Source: Erigeron canadensis (Eukaryota; Streptophyta; Magnoliopsida; Asterales; Asteraceae). From it: a stretch of 64,000 nucleotides of DNA. Below the pieces are notes generated by a model. That model was given only the letters and a program-made list of their open reading frames with translations, searched no databases and was not told the origin of the DNA. Positions 47,827 through 59,441 of the stretch are shown here, in pieces (the stretch's first letter is position 1; each line of letters starts with the position of its first letter). The translations under genes and the position numbers were made by a program. Location: contig NC_057766.1 of the NCBI RefSeq assembly GCF_010389155.1, positions 434,001 to 498,000 of the forward strand, in the 5' to 3' direction.

Positions 47827-48573
47827 CGTCATTTTATTCATGGATTAGTTGTTGTGCTGGTTCCTCTGGCTCGATATGTTGCTCAAGTTCTTGAACTTTA
47901 TCAAGTGGTAGGTTATCGACTGGTTGCTTTGCTTGTATTGCTTGTTCATTATCTTCCTCATCTATAAGTGGCAGATTGTTGATGTACATCAGTCTCAATC
48001 AATTCTATATCATTATTATCCATTTCTTCTTTTCCTTTGACATAAAAAGAAGTAGTTCATATACTGTGTAGTAAAGTATAGTAATATGATTACACATTAT
48101 TAATTTTTTGCACTAAAACATCATCATTGTTTTATAGGGATTATATATATAATTTTAAGGTATTTAGATTGTTTTTAATCAGCAAGATTTAGAATATGTC
48201 AGTAATACCAAAGTTTGTGTTTGCTGTTCAATGATTGTAAAATATTAATCAGAGATATATATTAACTATACAGTATTCAACAATTCATCCATATAATTTT
48301 GACGACTAAGATATAATTTCCATATATTTATTCAAGTTAATTAACCGTTTCATCCTAAATAAAATAAGTTGATTACTATGGTAAATCATATATATATATG
48401 TGCATATGAAACTATTTTATCAATTTATATGAAGAGTTTTTTGATTTCTGTACCTTGCTTTGATTGATCGCGGTTCTCTAATTTATTTGTAACTCTTGTA
48501 TATTTGCTCTAAATGATAGCACCACTTCATTGTTATTCTTCACTGAATTGATTGAAGAAGAAGATGTCGCCAT
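47827..48573 (-). pseudogene. Possible remnant of a small acidic gene
   Basis: On the minus strand an ATG at 48573 begins MATSSSSINSVKNNNEVV and soon hits a stop. About 500 bp further, MDNNDIELIETDVHQ runs into a frameshift and continues as LIDEEDNEQAIQAKQ ... ELEQHIEPEEPAQQLIHE to a stop near 47827. The composition is acidic and protein-like, but two lesions are needed to join the parts. The link between them is my inference. Confidence 0.25.
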
Positions 48574-49518
48574 TATTTGTTTGGTAATTGTCGGATGAAA
48601 AAAGGAACCTAATTCTGAGTTCATCTTGAATTAGAATTGGATTGTTATTAGGGCATATTATTTTCGGGTATTAAAACCCGCTTTTGTGTAAATGGAGTCG
48701 GAGAAAAGTTTTTTAATGGGTTAAACGTTAGCCCAAGTTTATCATATGATTGATAGCCCAGAGATGAGGTTAGCCCAATTACCCTAAATAAAATAAGTTG
48801 TTAGCCCAATTGTTGATGGGTTAATATATGTTAGTAATTAACCGTTTCACACATATATTTAACGGGTTAAATGTTAGTCCAATTAATCATTTTAATTATC
48901 CTATTTTGACTGGGTAAGTCTTTTCCTTCCGATTTTGATTGCAAATATTTTAGGTTATGTTAAATATTAGTTGTTGAAAATTTTATCAATGAAAAATACA
49001 TTTAAAACTCAATCGATGCATATATCTTACATCAAATTTTATATGTCGCAAACAAAAATATTTTCGGTTAAAGTGGAAAGAAAAAAACCTAAAAAGTGAA
49101 ATGTGGACACTTAATATTGGACGGAGGGAGTATAATTTTGAAATTGTTATAATCCAATTGATTTTGGGTTTAAAGAATGTATAGGATGTTTTTATGGTTA
49201 TGAGTGGTTAAACTTATGGATAGGAATTAACTGCGTCATTTTTGGTTTTATATTTTTGAGTTGGGTTTATTATCAAACTTGGTAATCTTTGGATATCAAA
49301 TTCAAAAATAAATTGATAATTCTTAAAAGTTCACAATTAGTTATAAATGGTATATTTGTATATAGGATAGTTTAAGTTTATGGCTTGATCATATATGCCT
49401 TTTCTTAATTATATGTACGTTGAAAACAAAAATAGGTTGTGTTTTCTTTTTTGTTAATTAATGGTAAAATCCAAATGTAAATGGTAGTTGATTTTTCAAA
49501 AAGAAAGAAGTTTATTTC
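48574..49518. other. AT-rich Helitron interior without gene
   Basis: No coding region is supported. A GGACGGAGGGAGTA at about 49119-49132 is the typical outer end of a Stowaway-type MITE. The matching left end is decayed or lies near 48960, so I list it only as a possible fragment. Confidence 0.45.
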
Positions 49519-49873
49519 TCTATACTTCATTAATAGATAAACTACCTCACTCCCTTTCAATATTTCTTCTTTTAAAATGTCTTTTTTGCCCTCCTACTTT
49601 ACACTTTCCTATTTTTCTCTCCCTCCCCCGTTTTCTGATTTTCACCCCCCATAAATACCATCCACCACCGCCTCAAATACCACCATCCACCTTCTATGTA
49701 CTCTATCCCCCATAAACACCATCTACCACCACCCCAAAAACCACCATCAAACCACCATCCACTTCCGCCGGCTTATTTTTTTTTCTTTTTCATTGTCGCC
49801 ACCCCACAAAGCACCATCAAACCACCGGTGTTTTTTTCTTATTTCCCGCTGTATCGTGCGGGTACAACGCTAG
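49519..49873 (+). mobile_element. Nested non-autonomous Helitron
   Basis: The 3' end is clear: TGTATCGTGCGGGTAC hairpin segment, then CTAG at 49870-49873, then T. The 5' end is probably TCTATACTTCATTAATAG at 49519, but the preceding base is C instead of A. The interior is C-rich with CCACCATC-type repeats. It sits in the opposite orientation to the host Helitron. Confidence 0.6.
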
Positions 49874-50207
49874 TATTGAAACACATGTTTTCTCAAATTT
49901 AAATGATTATTATTTATCTATTTTTATTGTGGTATTAATTTTTAAAAAAATAAGAAAGGAAACTTAATTGGTTTTCATAAAACTTGTAGCTTTTTAAATA
50001 GTTCACTTGTACAAAACATTAATATAAATACTAAAAGCTCACATGTTTAATCCTTTAATTTTTGCATGGTTCATTTTTCCTAACTTAAAAAATTATTATT
50101 CTGTGAATATGAAGGGGCAAAAACCGGTGAAGAGCAGTAGCATCTCGTTACATTCTAACTGTTTTTTTTTAATTTCTCTGGGAATGCGAAGAGCACTTGA
50201 GTTAGTG

Positions 50208-50216
50208 CTATATAAG
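50208..50216 (+). promoter_or_regulatory. Putative TATA box of P-family member 3
   Basis: CTATATAAG, 84 bp before the ATG at 50300, a normal plant spacing for a TATA box plus short leader. Confidence 0.4.
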
Positions 50217-50299
50217 ACAAACACTTGTGAAAATATCTTTCACTTACAATTTCACTTGATTAGGGTTAATAGAATAATAATAAGAAAAAGAAAGAAGCG

Positions 50300-50851
50300 A
50301 TGGTCCGCTTGAAGTCATGGATAGTTCGCAAGAACGATAAGCATTTTATTTTTAGGAAAGATAATAGAAGAAGATTAAGGATTGAGAAGTTAAGGAGAGT
50401 GTTACTTTTAGATGAAACTTTATTAAGAGATGCATATAGAATGGGTGCTTGGAAGACCGATCTTTGTGAAGAAGGAAAGGAGTTAATGAGAGTTCTTCGT
50501 AAGAAATTTGATCCATATGCAATCAATATGAATGATGAAGGAAAGGCTGTAGTGTGGTGGAGATTCATGGGTTCCAGAGTGACAGAATCAGGGCATGTTA
50601 GGATATGTTGGGGTGATGGCCAAAAGCGTTGGTATCTAGCACAGATGTTGATAGACAGGGGTAGTTTGGATTTGTTGAAGCAGCTGAATAGTATTCCATG
50701 CAACACATGGAAAACTCCAGGGAAAGTGTGTAAGTATTTTTCTCAGTTTGAAGTGGATCTTGGTGTTCGAGTGCAAGAACTGGACAAAGCTGAAGAAGAA
50801 GCGGATTATGGTGCGTATGTTTCTGAAGACGATGAAGATATGTGGTGCTGA
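50300..50851 (+). CDS. P-family member 3, intact, 183 aa
   Basis: A single uninterrupted frame from ATG to TGA. Basic N-terminal half (WIVRKNDKHFIFRKDNRRR), the shared core KLRRVLLLDETLLRDAYRMG and ELMRVLRKKFDP, a tryptophan-rich middle (VVWWRFMG; ICWGDGQKRWYLAQML), and an acidic C-terminus (AYVSEDDEDMWC). It is the most diverged of the four copies beyond the core. No membrane segment, signal peptide or known domain is seen. A plausible TATA box lies upstream. With P-2 it is one of two members that could make protein. Confidence 0.75.
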   Translation: MVRLKSWIVRKNDKHFIFRKDNRRRLRIEKLRRVLLLDETLLRDAYRMGAWKTDLCEEGKELMRVLRKKFDPYAINMNDEGKAVVWWRFMGSRVTESGHVRICWGDGQKRWYLAQMLIDRGSLDLLKQLNSIPCNTWKTPGKVCKYFSQFEVDLGVRVQELDKAEEEADYGAYVSEDDEDMWC

Positions 50852-52141
50852 TTATTCTCTGGGTTAGCATATGTTTCTTTTGGTAACTTGATGATGTATT
50901 AATTATTTAGATAAAATGACTTGAAATGGTGCTCTGTTTTTTGGTTCCAGGGTTTACTAAATCCCTTTTGTGTTCCTTTTTAATGACAAATGGGTAATGT
51001 ATAAATTAATGATGAATGGATTATATATTTATGTTAATTGTGCAATGTTTTTTAGTAGTGATATATAATTGATATTTCGTATTATCGATTTTGTGATAAA
51101 TTTGGCCCATACTCTATATATCCTTTTCTGGTTTCCCAATTTGAAACAAACTGTGACAATGAAAATTGTTAAACTGCAATAAAGATAAAGATTTTTCCTG
51201 TCTAAGTTCTAGGAACAGATTTGAGTTTACAATAGTATTTTCTGTTTTGCATCCTTTTGAGGAAAAAATGGACATATTTTAAATGGTGGAGGAAGCTTGT
51301 ACACGTTTAAAATAAGTAACAAAACTACTGAAGAATGGGTTATATGCTTCCTGTTGAAAGAGGACAACCTAGATGTGGTCAGCTTTATTTTTATTACTAA
51401 TTTGTTATACCCTTTCAAAACATAGTTTTAGTAATGAGATTGTTCATAACATTGTTTCAGTAATGAGATTCAACACACCAATGATTAATGATTAACCTGA
51501 ACTTGTGTTCAGTTTTTACTCAAGGTCAACACGCCTTATTTGTTACATATCATAGGTTATTGAAATTATGGGTTTGCAGGATGAGAAGTTGAGAGGAGGA
51601 AATATTGATGATTTCACATCTGGTGCATGACTTTAGAGCCATTTTTAGTGTTTCCTTAAAGGTTGTTCTTACTGAGTATATATTATATTTCATACCTTGT
51701 ACATATAGTTTTATGTGGATATTAGGGAAAACATTGACAAATGTTTGGTGGTGGTGTTTCTTTACTTTTGTCCATGTTTTTTTCAATTTTTTGGTTAAAT
51801 TGTTGCTTTTAATTATAGTCCTGTCTAAATATTTTACAACTATAGTTGACTATTATATGCTATCATTTAATTATGATTAATCTGATCACTTAGGTAAGCT
51901 CAAGTATGTGGTGCATGTATCAGATTTAATAGCCAAAGAAAGATGGGGACTACATGATACAGCATTGGTAGAAATTGCATAGGTGACAAAGAAAGGTATG
52001 TATTTTTTTTTCTAAGTGTTAATTTATCAATGAACTGTGGTTGAAAGATTGTTGTTGTAGAAATTTGGTGCATACGGAATAGATCTATACACAAATGAAT
52101 GTTATAACATGTTACAACCAAAAATCATATATACATATTTA
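50852..52141. other. Helitron interior between P-3 and the helicase 3' end
   Basis: AT-rich. It contains only short frames without protein-like composition and probably includes the 3' UTRs of the two convergent genes. Confidence 0.5.
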
Positions 52142-55100
52142 TTAATTAAGTTGATACAAATTATTGAAAGCCTCCTTATATACAATATTACGTGCATGAT
52201 TCTTGAGGCGTACATCATCATCATTCACTATTAGAATTTTTAGCCCTTCGGGTCGGGTAACTCTAGATAGAGCAACATAGAGCTGACCGTGGCTGAAAAC
52301 TGGATTTGACAAATACAACCCAACATGGCTTAGTGATTGTCCCTGACTTTTATTGATGGTCATTGCATAGCAGGCTTTCACGGGAAATTGTCTTCTTTTC
52401 ATTATAAATGGCCACTTTGAAGTTGTTGATGTTAGTACTATTCTTGGAATCAATGCTGTCGATCCTAAATTTGACCCTGTTATTATCCTTGCCTTAATCA
52501 CAAACTTGCCAAGGTCTGTGATTATCATTCGTGTGCCATTGCATGAACCTTGGCTTGGATTGACATTTCGTAAAAGCATAACTGGTAAGCCTTCTTTAAG
52601 AGTCAATTCATGTGGTGGCATCCCTGGGAAATTCAATGAGTTTAAGAACTCAATTGGATACATTTCTTCTTGTTCCAATGTTTCTGTTGAAGCTCGGTAC
52701 ACTTCATCTGAGCTTTTGTAAGTTTGAGCCGGCCTGTTTAGTTTCTCAAACATATGTTTGTTGATCTCATCTGCATCAGAGTTTTTGGGAGTTAGTATGG
52801 CTCTTTCTCTAAGATACTGTTCATCATCTTTCTTTTCATCAAAGTCAGGGAATGTAGTGTTGATGATATCTTCAATTAGAGATGCAGAACATGGGATGAT
52901 GAATCTTCTTGGAATGTTGATCCAAGTGGGTTCATCCTCCCCTTCTTTTACTTTTGCTTCAACAACACCATCTCCAATATCAAGGACCCATTTATTGAAT
53001 TGTTGCTTGCTTCTATCAAGTTCCCCTGTTGGAGAGTACTCATTTACACGCATACTCCTGGAAAGTGTGTAAAGTTGACAGTGCTTCCATAGAATAGACT
53101 TTTTAATACAGGAGTGGACAATTTCTTGGCGTTGTCCTTTGGGGATCACTGGCAGAATTTGCCTAAAATCACCGCCAAGTAAGACTGTCAACCCACCAAA
53201 TATCAGCTTCTTATTCTCTGCTTTGTTTAAACCCAGTATATCTTTCAACGTTTTATCCAGTGCCTCAAAAGCATACTTTTGTGTCATTGGGGCTTCATCC
53301 CATATTATTAGTTTTGCTTCTTGCATGAGTGCAGCCAAATGTGTATTCTGTTTGATTCCACATGTGCTACTGTCCATGAGCTCTAATGGTATTACAAACC
53401 GACTATGAGCTGTTCTTCCTCCCGATAATAACTAAGACGCAATCCCTAATATAATTTAAGAGAAACCAAAGTTAATTATCTTAGGAGCTGATTTGTTAAT
53501 TAGTTGATATGTATCTAATAGTTTTCTTTGTTTACGCGTTCCCTTCATGATTACTTGCTCAAATAAGTGTAAAATATGTATTATTTACTAATAGTGATAT
53601 TAATATAGGTTTATTAGCTACTTTATGATATTTTAATTGTAAATTACCTGAAGATGCAACTGCAAGTACAATTGTCCGTTCCGATCTTAACCGCGAGAGT
53701 ATAGCTTTATATAAGAAAGTTTTTCCTGTACCTCTTGGTCCATAAACAAAATAGAAACCCCCTCGTTCTTCATGGACTGAAGAGATGACCTTCTGATAGA
53801 TTGTCATTTGATCAGGGTTTAGTTTGGAGAAAAGTTGCTCATGTTCAAGTGCTTCTTGTGTTTGGTTATAGCTAAGCTCTTCACGTATCAACCGATTATC
53901 CATAGCAGTAAGCAAGGTTTCATCAGGTTTTGGTAAATCACTAAAATCTTCTAATGATTTGCCATTTCTTTGTAAAACTTCCTGTATATCTACCAAACAA
54001 TAATTCTTTATTTGTTCATCTGAAAGATGCAAAGTGGGAAATCTGAATTGTTTTCTTTTCCTGTACAAAACATCCTCAGATAAAGTTTCCCAATTTTGAT
54101 TCCATAATTGAAGTGGGCTGCAAACATCACAGAACAACAAAATTGTAACAAACAAATCTCGTAGCTGTGGTCCAGTAGCCCAGAACTTTGCCTCATTGAT
54201 AGCATCTGTCCATTCTTTGTCATCATTTAAAAGACCATATGCATTGCAAGCTTCTTTGTATGTTTCATACTCACGACCATTAACGGTTTTGATGTCTTTA
54301 TAAGACTGTGGTCCCCTAACAACACCCAACAAAATTCTCAATTAATACGGTGGTCCTGCAGCCGGGTTACAGTAAACAATACGGCCAATACAGCCTTTTC
54401 TGTGTCCTCTCCAGGTCCAAACATTAAACATTTTCTGCCACACATATTTAGAAGGTATTTCAGCATATGTATATGCACGCGCTCTTAAATCTTCCTTGTT
54501 TAGCTCAAACCACTGGGTAAACATGGTTTTTTCAATTCCTTCACGATTTACTACACGACAAAGACTTTCTGAATCACGAAGGGTGACCATTTGTTGTTCA
54601 GGTAGATGAAAGGTGAGTCTTATCACTGATGGATAAGAATAGTGGATAGGGAATGCAGCCATGCGCCAAACTGCTTCACATGGTGATAAGTATCGGCAGT
54701 CCAAGTAGTTCTTGATCTCATCGATAGTGACAATATTCTCAGTATTTGATTGGATATCAACTGTAACATTTTCTGCTATAACTATTGTAGCTCTGTCAGG
54801 GCCTTTGTTAAGATACTTGAACAGATACTTTATTGCTCGGGATCGATTGCACCATTCAACATTAATGTGTGCTTTATACTTAAGCAACAAATACCGATTG
54901 TATGGTACAACAAAACCATTGTGAAGTTTTGTCTTACCTTTCTGTACAAACACCTTATTATTTCGTCGTCGATAAACCGGGTAGCCTTCTCCATCAATTG
55001 TGGTTTCCTGATAAAATGGTCTTGGGAAGTGTTTTTTGCATTTTCCTTCTTCTGTACATGAAGCATTTGGTGAATCAGCACCGCATGGACCATGTAACAT

Positions 55101-58100
55101 AAACTCTGTTACAGCTTCATATAACTCTGGATCATCACTTTCCAAAGGCATCTCTGCGGATATAACATCATTTATTTGGTCGGGTGTATCACATTTTGTT
55201 TCAGGGCCAAGCCAAATTAAAATATGTGCATGAGGAAGGCCACGTTTTTGAAATTCAATAGTATACACACCTGCACAAAAGATGTGTTTTTAAATTAAGC
55301 AAGATGCAAAATTGGTTTTAGGAAATAGTGTTTTGATTATTTATCACAAAGGATGGAATTTATTTTTTCAATTACATGCTTGACATTGACCAAATATGTT
55401 TTTCCGCATAATGTCTTCCATCAACAGATCCAATTTCATTTTAAAAACCCTGGTGACTGTCTCTGATCGATCATATGATTGTTGGCCTTTGATTAAAGAT
55501 ACCATTGCATCTACCTCTGGCCATTTTGGATTTGCCGTAAAGGTTATAAACAAATCAGGGTTTCCAAAAGTACGACATAGAGCCATGGCATCTTGGTAAT
55601 TTTGAACCATATACCTTGGGCTGCCTGTAAAGGTTGCTGGCAAAACTATCCGCTTGCCAACTGCGGCAGCCTGTGTATCTCCTTATGTGACAGCATCACA
55701 TATATTGTTATAGAGTTCTGCACGCAACTCTGGTTGATGATTCCGGGTCCATCTCAGTCGTTCTTCATGAACTGCAGTATATGAATCAACCAAGTACTGC
55801 TGATACAACCGGCCTCCTCTGAATAATGTAGTTCCTTCATTACTCCTGTAATGAATTCTATAGCAATAGAATTCTCTCATTGTAACAGTATTCCGTTTTG
55901 TTTTTCGCCTTCCTGTGTTTTTATGATATGGTATCTCAGGATGATACCCGGTTTCTCCGTAAGGGAACAATAGAGGGTATTGTAATGCCATGTAAAGTTG
56001 ATGCAATTCAGAGATTCTCCTCAGACCGCCATTCTTTGGACTAACAATAATATCCCTTGGTTCTATATTCTCACCAAAATCATTTGTAATCAAGACCGCA
56101 ACTTCAGAAACAGTAGGTTTATTATATTGTCTCATATCAGTTCTCTGGCCTAACAAACGAAGCTCACAGTTGTTATTATTATTTTGCACACACCAATCTC
56201 GTGCCATACGAAAGGCTCTGGAAAGAGAACTGTGATTGTCCAACATCTGAATCAGCTGAGCTACTATTACCTCGTCTACTCTTTGGGTGGTCCCATCACG
56301 GGACATGAACGCGGACATCCGGTTCCTGGTTTCATTTGCAGTATCATAAAAATAAAGTTGTGCATATCTTGGTTGTTCTCCTTCAACAGGTAACAAAGAT
56401 CCTATCCGATGGTAATTTTGGCCGCTTATTCTAAATGTGTATAAATTTCTTCCTTGGTTTATAGAATGATCTATTTTTGCCCCAAAAGATGTGAAACAAA
56501 ACATGCTATTATAAGTCCTAATATCATCTTTGAATTTTGATGATCCAGGTTGTTCATAATCCAGCAGTGTTTTTAATGGTTCTGGAGCATCTAGCAATTT
56601 CGGCAATAAAATCTTTCCTTCCTGTGAAGCAAATTTAGGGTACCCATCCAGTTTGGTATTTTTACACCTCTCTTCATACCACATTAATGCATTACAGTTG
56701 GTACATAAGTATGTTGGTGGTCCTAGATCAAGATACGACACATGGAAACCTTCAATTGTAGAATAGGGTTTATTAGTTATTTACAGAAAGTGTTATGTTT
56801 CATAACTGAGGTTTTGGAAAGATCCAATATATCAAAATAAGTGTTATATTATTAAAAATAAAGTACACATTAACATGCATATATTTACCTGATGAAGTGA
56901 AACCTGACATTTGACGGGTTTTCTTTTTTATACCTATAAACAAATTAGTCAATATTATAAATAGTCAATCATTGGATATAATTAGTGTTTCTAAGATTTA
57001 GTTTCTACCTGGTCGTTTAGGTTTAGTTTCTAAAAGTTTTTTCTTGGTTACACTTTGAGAAGGTTGTTTTCTTATCCGAGTACTGATATCTTTGATTTGT
57101 CTTCTTTGTATTTCTGTGGCATTACTTGGCCCAGATTGTCTTCCAGGGTCTTCTGTATCATTGACTGGGATTTATGGGAAGGTTATCTATTAGTAATTAC
57201 ATAAGTGAATACTATTGAAAGTACAATATAAGTTCCATATGTACCTTGAATTGGGTGTTTTCTTTTGCGAGTGTTGACACCCTTTTTAGGAAAAGAAGTA
57301 TGCACATTACTTGGTCCAGATTGTACAGAAGCATTGTTTGGCCCGGTTTGTGTCTCCTGACCTTTTGAGACATCATTTGGCCCGAATTGTGTTCTATGGT
57401 CTTCTGTGTCATTTACTGGGATTTATGGGAAGGTTAAATATTAGTAATAACATAAGTGAACACTGTTGAAAATGAACCAACAGATTTCACATATACCCTG
57501 AATAGGTTGTTTACTTCGGCGATTGCTGACACCCTTATTAGGCGAAAGAGCACATGTGTTACTTGGTCCAGGTTTTGTATCCTGTATTTCTGTATGATGT
57601 AGTGGAATTGAGGGTGAAAATCACATATTAATAATACTATATTATTATAATTATATAAGTAAAGAGATAATAATATCAAGTTACCTTGTGTTTGAACAAT
57701 ATTTGGTTGAAAATCATTGTCTGTTATTTTCAATCCCCAATAGTTTTGCAAGCTTCCATTAGGTGCAATAAAATTACTGGAATGTATATTTATAAAATTC
57801 TTAGAAATATATGTATTTTGATATACATCATCATTAGTTAATTTCAAACCATAATACGTTTGCATCATTCCATTACTTCTTATATTTGTACATTTGTGCA
57901 TACTTATTGGGGCATCATCTAATAGTGCATTCAAAGTATTAGCATCCTTTGAATTACCTGTATATCAAACCAATGAATGAGCACCACAGTGATTAATAGA
58001 AACACTATTAATTATAACAAAAATGACATAAGAAACAATGTATATACCACAACCTATGATCCTGTTTTTGGTTATCGATAGTGTGTAAAATGTTTGGTTT

Positions 58101-58195
58101 CTTCCACATTGAGTTGTATTTTTACCAGATTGTATATGTATGGGTGGGAAAGGGGGAACACTCTTTTTTGATAGATCCATATTGGCTCTGTACAT
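52142..58195 (-). pseudogene. Helitron Rep/PIF1-type helicase, nine exons, three nonsense codons
   Basis: The rolling-circle replicase. Exons: 58195-58048, 57957-57685, 57589-57497, 57415-57245, 57164-57009, 56933-56889, 56749-55376, 55270-53648 and 53445-52142. They sum to 5,187 nt (1,729 codons) with every junction in phase 1. Exon 7 holds the Helitron_like_N region (LLFPYGETGYHPEI). Exon 8 begins with the HUH nuclease (KRGLPHAHILIWL) and the two-tyrosine motif YLFKYLNKG, then helicase Walker A YGPRGTGKTFLYK. Exon 9 has Walker [37 protein letters not shown] and [11 protein letters not shown]. Lesions: TAA at 55685-55683 (after ICDAVT), TAA at 54344-54342 (after AAGPPY) and TAG at 53434-53432 (within [15 protein letters not shown]). 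There are no frameshifts. All catalytic motifs remain, so inactivation looks recent. Confidence 0.93.
57009..57589 (-). repeat. Tandemly duplicated exons in the Rep gene N-terminal region
   Basis: Exons 3, 4 and 5 are related. Exons 4 and 5 both start (V)NDTED and have Q(F/S)GP(N/S)(D/N). Exons 3, 4 and 5 share the pattern GPSN..., a basic KKG/NKGV(N/S)(T/N)R(K/R) segment, and KHPIQ or KQPIQ or KQPSQ. The intron parts ATTTATGGGAAGGTTA before exons 4 and 5 also match (57172-57235 and 57420-57475). Because all borders are phase 1 the frame is kept. Confidence 0.8.
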
Positions 58196-58533
58196 GTTAA
58201 CACTGGTTTTTTCTTTGAACTTTGTTACAGGTAAAAATATTCTTCTTGATAAAGGATGATATATATAACAGGCCGGTATGGAAAAACTGAAGAGATACAT
58301 GCAGGTAAGAATTTGAATAGATGAATAATTATGATTATTATTTAATTTTAGATTATTATTCAATTATAATCGTCCTATGAAACTTTTGATTGTCAATCCC
58401 AATAATTGTCCATGATTAAAAACTATAATAATGAAGATTATCAATGAATATCATAAATTTCCCCATAAATGATGAAGCAACCGAACAGTTGAAAGATTAA
58501 CATGGTTTACTACTGTAAAGGTGAACTTTTGTA

Positions 58534-59024
58534 TTGGATACATTCATCAAGAAGAGCCAGTGCTATGTACTTTGTCTTGATAACATGAGAAAGAAAAAAG
58601 TAAAAACAATTGAAGGGGTATTACAATTGGAAGACACTATCTTGAGAGATATTCTACGACTGGATTTCTCAACTGGGCATGATTGTTGGGAGACACGCAG
58701 GTTGGTTGCTGTTTTGAGAAGGCGATTTAACCCACCAGCAGATGGGATCATCAATTATAATGAACCTCGTGAGGAGATGGTTGATCCAGCTACTATTATA
58801 ACTAGTTTGATATTATTTGAGATGCTGAATATGGTTGAGGTATTCCAAATGTCTTGAAGGGGTATTCTTCCATCCATGGTGTCATTGAAGTTCTAAGTTC
58901 TGTAGATGTGGAATGGCTACGTAAGATTCTGGAGGCTGGATGCATTCATCCAGTGCCAACTGTATTTCAAAGGCAATTTCAGCATAGTAAAGTTGTTAAT
59001 GTAAGTTTTAGAATAGTTGGTTAG
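58534..59024 (+). pseudogene. P-family member 4, frameshifted
   Basis: The frame from 58534 (no ATG at the very start; first good ATG within NMRKKKVKTIEGVLQLED) continues to a stop at 58857. Homology then resumes one base out of register as NVLKGYSSIHGVIEVLSSVD, VEWLRKILEAG and FQRQFQHSK to 59024, or to a GTAAGT donor at 59001. The core KTIEGVLQLEDTILRDILRL and RRLVAVLRRRF match P-1 and P-3. It lies between the first exon of the Rep gene and the last exon of the RPA-like gene, opposite in strand to both. Confidence 0.65.
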
Positions 59025-59061
59025 GTCTATTTGAAATTGCTTTCATAGAAATTATCTTGTC

Positions 59062-59186
59062 TGCAAAATATGATGTTTGATCTTTATTTCCATGTAATAT
59101 GCAATTCTTCTGTAAATGATGTATGCAAAATATGATGTTTGATCTTTTTTTCCATGTAATATGCAATTCTTCTATAAATGATAGTT
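59062..59186. repeat. 62-bp tandem duplication
   Basis: TGCAAAATATGATGTTTGAT followed by CCATGTAATATGCAATTCTT occurs at 59062 and again at 59124, with few differences. Confidence 0.85.
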
Positions 59187-59441
59187 TCCAACCCATAGAA
59201 GCAATATATAAAAGGCAAATTTTTATTATGATGAAGTACTGGAAAGAGTGTTCTTCAAACTCCAACATATCAAACAAAATGAAGAATATGTAATAATAAG
59301 GGAAACCAAATAAGATTATGAGAGATGTATCCCAAGCAAACATTGGGAATACAATAAACTGTTTACAGTTGGAATCCCAAACCAGTGGAAACCATCAGCT
59401 AGTCACTTTTAAGATCAAGAGCGGTTGCAATACGTAGATAC

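Noticed and set aside
51605..51880. 91-codon hydrophobic plus-strand frame in the Helitron
   Set aside because: Hydrophobicity follows from T-rich DNA; no relatives or promoter seen.
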